From contig NZ_QUOK01000004.1 in NCBI RefSeq assembly GCF_003390325.1, forward strand, positions 248,001-312,000: a stretch of DNA of 64,000 nt, in the 5' to 3' direction. Shown here piece by piece: positions 54,903 to 63,744 of this stretch (the first letter of the stretch is position 1; every line of letters starts with the position of its first letter). A program made the position numbers and the translations under genes. The DNA is from Rhodohalobacter sp. SW132 (lineage in GTDB: Bacteria > Bacteroidota > Rhodothermia > Balneolales > Balneolaceae). The notes beneath the pieces were generated by a model that made no database searches, was not told the DNA's origin, and saw only the letters and a program-made list of their open reading frames with translations.

Positions 54903-55517
54903 ATGAAAAGATCCAACAGATCGATTACTCGGATGCTTAAGGGGATAAGTGAGGGAGCAGATCATATCTACGATGAATTATTTCCTATTGTATATGAGAA
55001 TCTGAGATATATTGCCAACAGACAACTTAATAAGGAATTTGACAACGTAACACTTTCCAAAACTTCACTGGTTCACGAAGTTTACCTAAAGCTGAATGAT
55101 CAGAATGAAATTGACTTTCAGAACAGGTCTCACTTCTTTGCCATTGCATCAAGATGTATGCGCCAAATACTGATTGATCACGCAAGAAAAAAGTCTGCAA
55201 AAAAGCGTGGTGGCGATAAAAAAGATATCACTTACCTGGATGGCCTGATGAAAATTGAACATAGCGCAGAGCAACTCATTGACCTTGATAGTGCCTTAAA
55301 CCGACTGAAAGATTTAAATCCGCGTCTGGTGAAGGTCGTGGAGTGCCGTTATTTTGGGGAGATGACCATTTATGACACTGCTAATGCACTTGGAATATCG
55401 GAACGCACTGTGAAAAGAGACTGGAAAAAGGCGAAAGGCTGGCTCTATAATGAGCTTAAAAATCGATTTGAAACCAAACAGGGAAACAAAGAGAACGTAA
55501 GCCTGGAACAGAACTAA
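54903..55517 (+). CDS. ECF-like sigma factor (PF07638 type)
   Basis: This encodes 204 residues. Region 2 at about 20-90 (DELFPIVYENLRYIANRQLN, TSLVHEVYLKLNDQ, RSHFFAIASRCMRQILIDHA), the pattern of the sigma-70 ECF subgroup often found beside Ser/Thr kinases. Region 4 at about 130-190 (NPRLVKVVECRYFGEMTIYD, TANALGISERTVKRDWKKAK). The next gene, a kinase, starts 15 nt downstream, so the kinase probably controls this sigma factor by phosphorylation instead of a classical anti-sigma factor. Confidence 0.9.
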   Translation: MKRSNRSITRMLKGISEGADHIYDELFPIVYENLRYIANRQLNKEFDNVTLSKTSLVHEVYLKLNDQNEIDFQNRSHFFAIASRCMRQILIDHARKKSAKKRGGDKKDITYLDGLMKIEHSAEQLIDLDSALNRLKDLNPRLVKVVECRYFGEMTIYDTANALGISERTVKRDWKKAKGWLYNELKNRFETKQGNKENVSLEQN

Positions 55518-55532
55518 AAAACCGGAGGTCGT

Positions 55533-58100
55533 ATGAAACGGTCTGACTGGGAGCTGATCGAAAACATCGTTGATAAGGCTCTTGACTTGCCCGTGGAACA
55601 ACGCCGTAAATTTATTGCCGGGAGATGCAAAGACAAACCGGTCATCAAAAAAGAAGCACTTGAGCTGCTGGAATCTATTGAAAAAGGAGATCTGTTTCCG
55701 GGTGATCAGACCGATCCGAAATTTGATCTGATTCAGAATATGCTGGACGGATTGAACCATTCCGAACTGCATCAAAGTCTGATCGGGAAAAAAATTGGCA
55801 GCTACCGTTTGGAAAAGCTGATTGGTAGTGGAGGAATGGGGGCCGTTTTTCTGGGTGAACGGGCTGATGGCCTTTTTGATCATACCGTAGCGGTAAAAAT
55901 CATAAGAAGAGACTTTACTGATGAGAGTATCAGACACCATTTTGACAATGAGCGCAGAATTCTCGCCAAATTAACTCATGAGGGTATTGCCCAGCTATAC
56001 GACGGCGGAGTGACCGATGAAGGCTGGCCTTACCTTGTAATGGAATATGTAAACGGCATTCCCATAATTCAATATTGTAACGAAAACCGGCTGACCATCA
56101 AACAAAGGCTCGAGCTATTTCGAGCTGTTTGCAAAGCTGTTCATTTTGCTCACTCTAAATTGATCATTCACCGGGATCTGAAACCGGCGAATATCCTGGT
56201 AAAAGAAAACAATAAGATCAAAATTCTTGACTTTGGAATTGCCCAATTTCTGGAAGACCAAAATTTTGCGGAACCTCCAAGATTTTTATCTCCAAATTAT
56301 GCATCTCCCGAACAGCTAACAGAGAATCTTGTTTCAACGGCAAGCGATATATATAGTCTTGGTTTATTGCTTCATAGATTACTGGGCGGTTTTCATCCAT
56401 ATGAGATAAATGGACTAGATTTAAGTGAGCAATTGGAAGTTATCAAGGAGAATCTTAGTAAAAAGCCATCTGAACGTCTACGGAAGTTGCCCCGGGAAAA
56501 TCGAGAGGAGATTGCAGAACAGAGAAAAACATCCATCCGGTCATTAGAAAAATCAATGTCGGGCGATCTGGACTCCATACTACAGAAATCATTAAAATTT
56601 AATTCCGATCAGCGATATGTATCAGCAGGTGACCTGCAAAATGATATCGACAATTTTATTCAGAATCTGCCGGTAAGTACACTTGCCGACAATAAATTCT
56701 ATCGGTTTTCCAAGCTGTTGAAGCGAAACAGAATAACATTTGGTTCCATTGCAATAATTCTGTTTATGATTACAGGATTTGCCCTGTTTCACACGAATCA
56801 AATCGCAACGGAGCGAACCCAGGCTCAGCTTGAAGCAGACAAGGCCGAAGAAATTACTTCTTTTTTGATTGAGCTCTTCGATTCCAGTAATCCGACCTAT
56901 GCGCCCGGTGAAGTGATCACCGCAGAGGATTTACTGGAACAGGGTCTTGAGCGCGCCGACCAAATTTCGGAGTTACCCGTTAAATCGGATATCCTGACTA
57001 CAATTGGTAAAGCATATACGCGACTTGGAGAATACGATACCGGCAGCGAGATATTTCAACAAGCAATTGATTTAAACCAATCTATTTATGGACAAGAATC
57101 AGTTGAAACTGCAGATGTGATCTTCCATCTGGGTTTAAATTACGCTGCCACGTATAACTGGGACCTGTCACTACCATATTTAAAAAAGGCATATGAAATA
57201 TATACTGACCACCTCGAACCTGATCATTCAAATGTTGTTAAATCTGCCCTCCGGCTGGCTACAACTATGCGGCATACCGGGCAGCCGGACTCAGCATTGA
57301 AACTGGCGGATTCGCATTTCGAAGCTATTGAACACGACTATACAGAGCACGACAGCGAGCTTCTTTCTGCCCTATTTCAATATGCGTACGTACTGCGGGG
57401 TGCCGGAGAAATTGACAGGTCAGAGGCAATTTACCTCGATCTGATTGAACGCTATGAACAGTCGAATGATACTCTTAACAATAGCATGGCTGCTAACCAT
57501 AACAATCTTGGTTCAATCTACATTGAAAAAGAAAAATATCATAAATCTGAGCAGCACTACAGGAAATCACTTGATATAACCAATTATATTTATGGGCCTG
57601 ACCATCCTTTAACGTTGAGAGTCCGTGCAAATATGATCTACCCGGTCTCTAAACTGGGCAGGTATGAGGAGGTTGCCACCATAATACAAGAAATAATTAC
57701 ACTGACTAAGGATAGGTATGGATGGGAGCATTGGAGAACCGGAGCCGCAATCGGAAGGTTCGGCCATTTTTCATTACACAGGAAAGATTATGCGAATGCT
57801 GATTCACTGTTTCAAGAAACTCACAGCATTTACAAAAGCGTACTGGGTCCGGATCATTTCTGGACCGCCCGCATGGAAGGTTATTTAACTTTGACCAATC
57901 GCCTATTGGGCAATCACGAAACTGCTGATTCCCTCTATAAACATCATATGGCCGTTTTGAATGACCAACAGTCAAACTTTTCCGACTCTCAGATCGGCCG
58001 ATTACAAAGTTTAATAGATGCGTTCAAGGAAGCTGACGGAGATTTCAATGAAGAGATTTCCAATTATCAGTCCTTGCTGCCCGAAGGTAATGGACAGTAG
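55533..58100 (+). CDS. Membrane Ser/Thr protein kinase with TPR sensor domain
   Basis: This encodes 855 residues; GGAGG precedes the ATG. Kinase domain about 90-370: glycine loop IGSGGMGAVFLG, VAVKII (Lys), ITHRDLKPAN-like box IIHRDLKPANILV, DFGIAQF and YASPEQL activation segment. All catalytic residues are present, so it should be active. One transmembrane helix about 400-420 (ITFGSIAIILFMITGFALFH). The outer 430 residues are TPR repeats (TRLGEYDTGSEIFQQAIDLN, NLGSIYIEKEKYHKSEQHYR) that could sense a ligand or partner. Forms a two-gene operon with the ECF sigma factor. Confidence 0.92.
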   Translation: MKRSDWELIENIVDKALDLPVEQRRKFIAGRCKDKPVIKKEALELLESIEKGDLFPGDQTDPKFDLIQNMLDGLNHSELHQSLIGKKIGSYRLEKLIGSGGMGAVFLGERADGLFDHTVAVKIIRRDFTDESIRHHFDNERRILAKLTHEGIAQLYDGGVTDEGWPYLVMEYVNGIPIIQYCNENRLTIKQRLELFRAVCKAVHFAHSKLIIHRDLKPANILVKENNKIKILDFGIAQFLEDQNFAEPPRFLSPNYASPEQLTENLVSTASDIYSLGLLLHRLLGGFHPYEINGLDLSEQLEVIKENLSKKPSERLRKLPRENREEIAEQRKTSIRSLEKSMSGDLDSILQKSLKFNSDQRYVSAGDLQNDIDNFIQNLPVSTLADNKFYRFSKLLKRNRITFGSIAIILFMITGFALFHTNQIATERTQAQLEADKAEEITSFLIELFDSSNPTYAPGEVITAEDLLEQGLERADQISELPVKSDILTTIGKAYTRLGEYDTGSEIFQQAIDLNQSIYGQESVETADVIFHLGLNYAATYNWDLSLPYLKKAYEIYTDHLEPDHSNVVKSALRLATTMRHTGQPDSALKLADSHFEAIEHDYTEHDSELLSALFQYAYVLRGAGEIDRSEAIYLDLIERYEQSNDTLNNSMAANHNNLGSIYIEKEKYHKSEQHYRKSLDITNYIYGPDHPLTLRVRANMIYPVSKLGRYEEVATIIQEIITLTKDRYGWEHWRTGAAIGRFGHFSLHRKDYANADSLFQETHSIYKSVLGPDHFWTARMEGYLTLTNRLLGNHETADSLYKHHMAVLNDQQSNFSDSQIGRLQSLIDAFKEADGDFNEEISNYQSLLPEGNGQ

Positions 58101-58319
58101 CACCTCACCCATTGTTTGTTCATGCTAATTTAAATCATGCAATTGTAATTTGTAACGATTGATGCAAGGTTTTTAAACGACATTGCGCATAACCGGCACA
58201 AGCATTGATGCTAAATTAGCAACTAACCCGAATATTTCACGATAATTTTTTGAAAGTCGTGTAACCAATAGTAACATTACAGTTTAGGATAATATTTAAA
58301 GATTGGAAAGAATCACAGG

Positions 58320-58894
58320 GTGTTTTCCAGCGCTCCGAGCGAAGCGATTCCCACGAAGTGAAATTTATCCCTCTGCTTCGTTTTATATGGGAACTTACTC
58401 CTTCGGATATGAACTCTCGACCATCCCAAGCTGTATCTATTATCTAAGTTCATCCCAATTATGTCAATACTCTGAAAGCTGTCCATTGGCCACGCCAAAA
58501 CAGAATAATTTCCATCAATATCATGACCGAAAAATTCTCCTTCTCCCGTTCCGGAAACCTCTAACCGCACCGTTGCGTGGTTGTCTGCCCCCACGACATG
58601 AATAGATTAGAGTGTTACATCAGGAAAGGTACTCCAGTATTCCTCAATCATGTTTAAATATGCATTAAGCTTCATCTCATCTCCGGATAGAATAAACGGA
58701 TCTGTCAGAATTAATTATATCGCAGAGCGGTCTTGTTCGTTAAATGCTTCAACAAACTGCATAGCAAGCTCTTCATTCTGGGATGCGGCCGTTTCACTAT
58801 CAGCCTGCTGCCATGATTAAGCGGCCAGTGCGATACAGGTAACGAGGCATATAATTATAGTGTTAAAGTGTGATAATCTGTTTTATGTATTCAT
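58320..58894 (-). pseudogene. Decayed SnoaL-like protein gene
   Basis: From ATG 58894 the minus strand reads a signal (NTIIICLVTCIALAA), stop, then QQADSETAASQNEELAMQFV, EAFNEQDRSAI, stop, LILTDPFILSGDEMK, and after another stop VVGADNHATVRLEVSGTGEG and EFFGHDIDG. At least four stops interrupt it. It aligns with the first domain of the intact gene 60085-61005 (QQADREAAAAQHEELATSYV, TGTGEGEYHGHDISG), so it is a dead paralogue. Homology is unclear below about 58500. Confidence 0.75.
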
Positions 58895-59032
58895 GGTTTA
58901 GTTATTTAGCAGATCGAACGTACCCGTCCGGCAGCTATGCACAGCGATGTATTCTCAATTCGAAACAGTCGAAGTTTTAGCTTCGATCTGCATTGCTAGC
59001 CTCTTAATGAATTAGAGACAAAGCTCCGGTAG

Positions 59033-59953
59033 TTACGGCGCGATGGTGACATCTTTCAGGACTCCTACATTCCAGTAGTTGAATCCGCGCACGAACAGAT
59101 ACCGGCCCGGCTCGAGGTCAACAGTAAAATAGCCGGTCGTACCCGGCTGAAGTGCGTGCATTCCACCAATGAACGAGGCCGGAGCGGGATGGCGGAGGCC
59201 ATTCACCGCGAACCAGTCCATCCACTCAGCCACCTCCCGGACATCTTTGTCACCATCAATTTTTGCAATGTGCACGTTATCACCCTCCTGATCCGCAGTA
59301 ACACTGAAGGTCAGATTGCCCGCCGAAAGATCGCCGTTCATCACTATTGAGTCATCGGTGAATACAATCTCGATATCAGCTTCCGGTGGTTGAGCCTCTG
59401 AGTTATGACCGCTCACGACAAGCTCCCGTACCATACCTTCCATCAGGTGAAATTCGCCATCTTCGTCCTTTATGTAACACTCCAGTACGTATGTGCCGGG
59501 TTCCATATAGAGCATCACTTCGGTGGAAAGGCCGGGCGCTACGATACCGGAGCCGCCGCGGTACTCGTAGCCGACTTCGATCTCGCCCTCCTCAAACATC
59601 TCGAAGACTTTCCCGAGGGCCTCCTCCTGTCCGATGTGTCCTTCGCGGTGAGCAATCCAGGCATCATTCACCGGCGGAAGCACACCTTCCGTATAATCCT
59701 CGAACGTCCACCCCTCATCCAGAAGTAGGGGCACGAAAAAGTGCTCTTCATCGCCTTCATTTGTGAAGTGAAAGGCCGTCCATCCTGATGGTATCTCATC
59801 AGGGGCATCAAACGCATAATCCATCGCGATAATTTCCACCATGTTCGAATGGCCAGATTTATCTGAACCTGAGTAATACTGTGCAATCCCCGCATTAAAA
59901 GTCCATGCAATAATCAGTAGTAAATTGATAAGTAGTTTAAGCCAAGTTTTCAT
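59033..59953 (-). CDS. Two-domain cupredoxin-like secreted protein (paralogue A)
   Basis: This encodes 306 residues with a signal peptide (LLINLLLIIAWTFNAGIAQ). Domain 1 (about 35-180) has the type 1 copper ligand set: His in DEEHFFVPLLL, then Cys, His and Met in YVLECYIKDEDGEFHLMEGM, spaced C-x9-H-x4-M, longer between Cys and His than in azurin or plastocyanin. Domain 2 (about 190-306) has NVHIAKIDGD and PGRYLFVRGFN but no Cys, so it is probably copper-free. It shares this plan with 61147-62076 and with the gene cut at the right edge. Likely a periplasmic electron carrier or copper protein for the nearby multicopper oxidase (inference). Confidence 0.75.
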   Translation of the reverse strand: MKTWLKLLINLLLIIAWTFNAGIAQYYSGSDKSGHSNMVEIIAMDYAFDAPDEIPSGWTAFHFTNEGDEEHFFVPLLLDEGWTFEDYTEGVLPPVNDAWIAHREGHIGQEEALGKVFEMFEEGEIEVGYEYRGGSGIVAPGLSTEVMLYMEPGTYVLECYIKDEDGEFHLMEGMVRELVVSGHNSEAQPPEADIEIVFTDDSIVMNGDLSAGNLTFSVTADQEGDNVHIAKIDGDKDVREVAEWMDWFAVNGLRHPAPASFIGGMHALQPGTTGYFTVDLEPGRYLFVRGFNYWNVGVLKDVTIAP

Positions 59954-60084
59954 GATTATACTCCGTTCTTTTATTATTAGATATTAACTTTTCTTAGCGA
60001 GATGGTTGCCAGCTTGTTTTTTTAATCTCTACTCATAAGGATACGGACTCTCCATTACGCCAAGTTGTGTCCATAAAACAAACC

Positions 60085-61005
60085 TCAGATTTCGCCGCGC
60101 TCCGGGCCGTATGCCCCCTCGCCGGGCAACGGGGTGCCCTGCCAGCCCGCCATCTGCCAGCGGCCGTCCTCTTTTTCCCAGATCATCGTGTGGCGCACGA
60201 CGGCTGTACCCTCATCCTCGGGATCCACCCACTTCGAGCGTCCGGTGACCACGGCGGTGTCCCCGAACTGCCGGACGCGCGTCTCGTCGTTGACGATCTC
60301 CTCCATAAAAGGAAACCGGCCAGCCTCGACGATCTCCACTGCTTCCTGCTTATCGGAGTAGCTGGCGTCGGCGTTGATGGCAAGTAAATCCTCGGAATAC
60401 AGCCGATCAATGGCCCCGGCGTCTCCCGGCAGCTCAAAGGCATCGAACACTTCGCGCTCCAGTCGTTGCAGAGTCTCATCGTCCTGGTTGGAGCTGACGG
60501 GTGAGATCTCCACGGCGGCGATCTGCTCCCAGAGATCGAGATCGTCTCTTTCTACGTGCATCCTAGCAATTTGGCCTTCTTGCACGCCAAGCAGAATGAT
60601 CTCCGTTACTTCGAACTCCTGGCCGCTGATGTCATGGCCGTGATACTCGCCCTCGCCGGTGCCAGTAAGTACGCCGCAAACCGTCACGTAGTCCTCGGCG
60701 GTCAAAACATGGGTGGGATCAAACTGCATATCCGGGAAGATCTCCCAGCCCCCTTCTACGTGATCGAGGAAGGCCTCGCGTGTCATTTCTTGCTCCCCGT
60801 AGGTAAACGGATCGGTAATGACATCTTCCAGTGCCTCGCGGTCTTGGGTGTTAAGGGCCTCGACGTAGCTGGTGGCCAGCTCTTCGTGTTGGGCTGCAGC
60901 TGCTTCACGATCAGCCTGCTGGCATGATGAAGCGATAAATACCAAGCCAAGAAGAAATGTTAAAAATATTACGACTGGATTTGAAGAAGTGATTAGTTCA
61001 TTCAT
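60085..61005 (-). CDS. Tandem SnoaL/DUF4440-like (NTF2-fold) lipoprotein
   Basis: The frame opens at 61089, but ATG 61005 starts a lipoprotein signal (NPVVIFLTFLLGLVFIASSC), giving 306 residues. Domain 1 (about 35-150): EELATSYVEALNTQDREALE, FPDMQFDPTHVLTAEDYVTV and GTGEGEYHGHDISGQEFEVT, the ester-cyclase/SnoaL pattern. Domain 2 (about 165-300): EVFDAFELPGDAGAIDRLYS, DLLAINADASYSDKQEAV and HTMIWEKEDGRWQMAGWQGT, a DUF4440-type fold. Two NTF2-like folds in one chain form an internal pseudo-dimer. The gene is visibly G+C-richer than its neighbours. Role unknown; small-molecule isomerase/cyclase or binding. Confidence 0.8.
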   Translation of the reverse strand: MNELITSSNPVVIFLTFLLGLVFIASSCQQADREAAAAQHEELATSYVEALNTQDREALEDVITDPFTYGEQEMTREAFLDHVEGGWEIFPDMQFDPTHVLTAEDYVTVCGVLTGTGEGEYHGHDISGQEFEVTEIILLGVQEGQIARMHVERDDLDLWEQIAAVEISPVSSNQDDETLQRLEREVFDAFELPGDAGAIDRLYSEDLLAINADASYSDKQEAVEIVEAGRFPFMEEIVNDETRVRQFGDTAVVTGRSKWVDPEDEGTAVVRHTMIWEKEDGRWQMAGWQGTPLPGEGAYGPERGEI

Positions 61006-61057
61006 GATCTTGTTATTTGTGTCTTTATAATTCCTATCCGAAAATTTTGGAATCCAA

Positions 61058-61132
61058 GACGTTGTCAGGAACCTCACTTCGTTCAGCACGCTGACAGGTC
61101 GTTTATTTTACCTCGAATACTCCCATCATTCC
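61058..61132. repeat. 75-bp duplicate of the multicopper oxidase 3' end (remnant)
   Basis: This stretch matches 62166-62240 with about seven differences in 75 bp. On the minus strand it still encodes the last residues GMMGVFEVK plus a stop (GMMGVLEVK in the intact oxidase) and the following downstream sequence with its CTGTCAG/CTGACA-like inverted repeat. It is the scar of a second oxidase gene, otherwise deleted, between the cupredoxin-like gene and the SnoaL gene. Confidence 0.85.
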
Positions 61133-61146
61133 CCGGTATACTCAAT

Positions 61147-62076
61147 TCATTCAACTGTAAATGCCTTATAAAGACCCTCGCCCTGAGATACAAATACAAC
61201 CCATGCATATTCCCCGGGTTCTGTGATATCCAGAGAAAAGTATGCGGTGTCAACATCACTCACGAATCCGAAACCTCCTAGGAATTCAACAGGTGAGGGT
61301 GATCTCAATCCGCCAACTTTATACCAATCCATCCATTCGTTCACTTTATCCAGGTTTGTTTCTTCATCCATGCGAACCAGGTGTACATTGTTGTGAAAGA
61401 ATTGTCCTGCCGGATTCCGACTGAATTCAAGTGCAAAGGCATGGGTGCCTGTTTCCGGTTCCCAGTCTACTTCAATTTCATTTTCATGCAGGGTAATTTG
61501 TGATTCTCGATTTGGTTCAGGTGTGTTTGCAGCTTCTTCCATCACGGTGAACTCCCAATGCATTCCCTCAATAATATGGATGACTCCATCCTCAGTTTTC
61601 AGCCAACAGACCATCATATATTCTCCCGGTTCCAGGTAAACCGTTCTTTCTGCACTTCTGCCGGGAGATGTCAGCCCGCGGGTTGTTGAATACCGAACAT
61701 CACCTGACCAGGCAGGCAGCATCTCATTCACTCTGTCATTGATTCCCGCGCGCTCTACTACGCCTTCCTGGTATTCACGTAGTACGGTTTCCCAGGCACT
61801 CATATAGTCCGTAAGGTATTCTTCATGTGTGGCTTCATTAGGAAGCTGAACCAGACTTATTTCATGGATATTACTGGCCATTTGATTATTCAAAATAAAT
61901 GTGATCCATCCGGTTGGAAGTTCATTGGGTGCATCAATGTCAAAAGCGTGGTCCAGGGCTTCTACATGAACAATCGATGGCTGGTTCTGTGCGGCTGCGT
62001 TATCAACTTTCAAAAGCCCCATGCCCATAATAATGATTGAAATGATTTGAATTATAATTCTGTGAGAATGTGACAT
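61147..62076 (-). CDS. Two-domain cupredoxin-like secreted protein (paralogue B)
   Basis: This encodes 309 residues with a signal peptide (IIQIISIIIMGMGLLKV). Domain 1 has His in SNIHEISLVQL and the Cys/His/Met loop YMMVCWLKTEDGVIHIIEGM, again C-x9-H-x4-M. A helical insertion lies between them (DYMSAWETVLREYQEGVVER). Domain 2 carries NNVHLVRMDEE, VNEWMDWYKVGGLRSPSP and PGEYAWVVFVS without Cys. It is the direct downstream neighbour of the multicopper oxidase (gap about 130 nt), supporting a shared redox role. Confidence 0.75.
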   Translation of the reverse strand: MSHSHRIIIQIISIIIMGMGLLKVDNAAAQNQPSIVHVEALDHAFDIDAPNELPTGWITFILNNQMASNIHEISLVQLPNEATHEEYLTDYMSAWETVLREYQEGVVERAGINDRVNEMLPAWSGDVRYSTTRGLTSPGRSAERTVYLEPGEYMMVCWLKTEDGVIHIIEGMHWEFTVMEEAANTPEPNRESQITLHENEIEVDWEPETGTHAFALEFSRNPAGQFFHNNVHLVRMDEETNLDKVNEWMDWYKVGGLRSPSPVEFLGGFGFVSDVDTAYFSLDITEPGEYAWVVFVSQGEGLYKAFTVE

Positions 62077-62165
62077 TGTATTTCTTTTTTGGGTTAAGAT
62101 TTCTGTTATAGTTTCGCTTTACACCTGTTGATTTTGCTTGCTTACTGGTTCTAATTTTTACATGC

Positions 62166-62240
62166 GACGCTGTCAGGAACCTCTCTCCGTTCGGCACGCT
62201 GACAAGTCGCTTATTTTACCTCTAATACTCCCATCATTCC
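62166..62240. repeat. 75-bp segment at the multicopper oxidase 3' end, partner of 61058-61132
   Basis: It holds the last 30 bp of the intact oxidase gene and the sequence just after it, including CTGTCAG and CTGACA as a possible hairpin. The duplicate 1.1 kb downstream preserves both the coding tail and the hairpin arms. Confidence 0.85.
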
Positions 62241-63671
62241 TTGGTCTTCGTGATCCAATATGTGGCAGTGGAACATCCACTTGCCGGGATAGTTGTCGTA
62301 TCGCACAATGAAGCGGGCCGATTCGAAACCGGGCACATTAACAGTGTCTTCCCATTTTCGTTGTGAGACCGGCTCACCGTTGCGGTCAATCACCTGGAAC
62401 TGAAAGCCGTGAAGGTGGAACGGGTGGTCCATTCCAACCAGGTTTCGGATATCCCAGATTTCGGTGGCTCCCAGCTCCGCGGTTTCATCCACCCGGTTCA
62501 TATCCATCGTTTTGCTGTTGATTTTGCCGTTGGACATCCTCATGACTCGTGTTTCGGTTACGTCATCAACATTCAGTTCAGGAATTTTCCGAAGGGATTC
62601 CGGCATTTCAAAAGGTTCCTGAACAGAAGATTCATCCGTATACCGCAGAGTGAGCAGATCATTCTTTTCATCCCAGTTCGATGGGCGAAACATCGGCATG
62701 TAGCGGTCATACGGCAAATCCTGAAGTGTTATTTCACTTCCCGGATCACCAGTACCATGAACAAGCAGTTCAGCTCGTTCACCGTTTGAGAGAATGATTT
62801 CGTCCACTTCTTTTGGGCGCTCAAACAGTCCGCCGTCGCTGCCTATATGAGTAAAGGTGTGCCCATCAAGTGCCAGCCGATAAATTCGGGCACCGGATGC
62901 ATTTACGATCCGCCAGCGCTGAGTTTCCCCGCTTTGGATAGAGAGCTCGGGCATGATTCCATCATTCACGAAAAGCACGTCCCCCTCGCGGCCGTTCATA
63001 TCGTCCACGCGTTCCTGACGTGAGCCGGGCTCAGCGAACTCGATCTCCCCGTCCTCGTCAAACCGGTTGTCGGATAAAATCAGTAAGTGTTCGGTCAGAG
63101 TATCAGGCAGCGGATCATCGGGATCGCGGATGATGATGCCGCCGTAAAGACCCATCCCTACCTGCCAGGCTGTGTGATGGTGCGGGTGCGGATGGTACCA
63201 GTAGGTTCCTGCCGTCCCTTCATGGATTCTGAATGTATAGGTGAAGGTTTCGCCCGGTTCAACGGGATGGAACGGGCTGCCGTCCATCACAAAAGGAAGG
63301 TGAATGCCGTGCCAGTGCACGGTGGTTTTTTCGGGCAGGTTGTTTTTGAAGTGAATAATCACACTGTCACCTTCCGATGCTTCCAGAAGCGGGCCGGGCA
63401 CACGCCCGTTGTAGGCATAGACATCGGTTTCAATGCCTGGCACGAGCGAAATACGCTCTTTGGATGCCGTCAGTTCCACCTCCACAATGCCCGGTTCGGA
63501 TGAGATGTTCTCCAGAACGGGATGGCCGGCAATCGTATCTTCAGTGACTGCCTCAGAGTCGGAATGAGAAGGGCCCATTTCTCCGGCCATACTGATTGCG
63601 GAGAATGATAATATTGGCAAGATTACTGCCGGGAAAAAACTTTTTGAAGTAAGTAATTTCAAATACCTCAT
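62211..63671 (-). CDS. Multicopper oxidase (laccase-like)
   Basis: The frame opens at 63875, but ATG 63671 (MRYLKLLTSKSFFPAVILPI) begins a signal peptide and gives 486 residues. All four copper motifs are present in order: HWHGIHLPF (about 150), YWYHPHPHHHTAWQVG (about 190), DHPFHLHGFQFQV (about 420) and FHCHILDHEDQGMMG (about 470), with Cys in the last for the type 1 site and Met as axial ligand. Three cupredoxin domains. It is a periplasmic oxidase for phenols or metals (Cu, Mn); CueO- or laccase-like, but no Met-rich copper-tolerance segment is evident. It lies between two cupredoxin-like paralogues. Confidence 0.93.
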   Translation of the reverse strand: MRYLKLLTSKSFFPAVILPILSFSAISMAGEMGPSHSDSEAVTEDTIAGHPVLENISSEPGIVEVELTASKERISLVPGIETDVYAYNGRVPGPLLEASEGDSVIIHFKNNLPEKTTVHWHGIHLPFVMDGSPFHPVEPGETFTYTFRIHEGTAGTYWYHPHPHHHTAWQVGMGLYGGIIIRDPDDPLPDTLTEHLLILSDNRFDEDGEIEFAEPGSRQERVDDMNGREGDVLFVNDGIMPELSIQSGETQRWRIVNASGARIYRLALDGHTFTHIGSDGGLFERPKEVDEIILSNGERAELLVHGTGDPGSEITLQDLPYDRYMPMFRPSNWDEKNDLLTLRYTDESSVQEPFEMPESLRKIPELNVDDVTETRVMRMSNGKINSKTMDMNRVDETAELGATEIWDIRNLVGMDHPFHLHGFQFQVIDRNGEPVSQRKWEDTVNVPGFESARFIVRYDNYPGKWMFHCHILDHEDQGMMGVLEVK

Positions 63672-63744
63672 ACTATTATGGTTATTTTGATTGGAATGGT
63701 GGATTATCGATTTTAAATATTCGGTATCAACGGAGGCGACGAGC

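Noticed and set aside
55314-55940. 208-residue minus-strand frame across the sigma/kinase junction
   Set aside because: Antisense shadow of two well-supported genes; no domain visible.
58313-58594. Intact 93-residue minus-strand gene
   Set aside because: It is the middle of a SnoaL-like pseudogene whose upstream part is interrupted by several stop codons.
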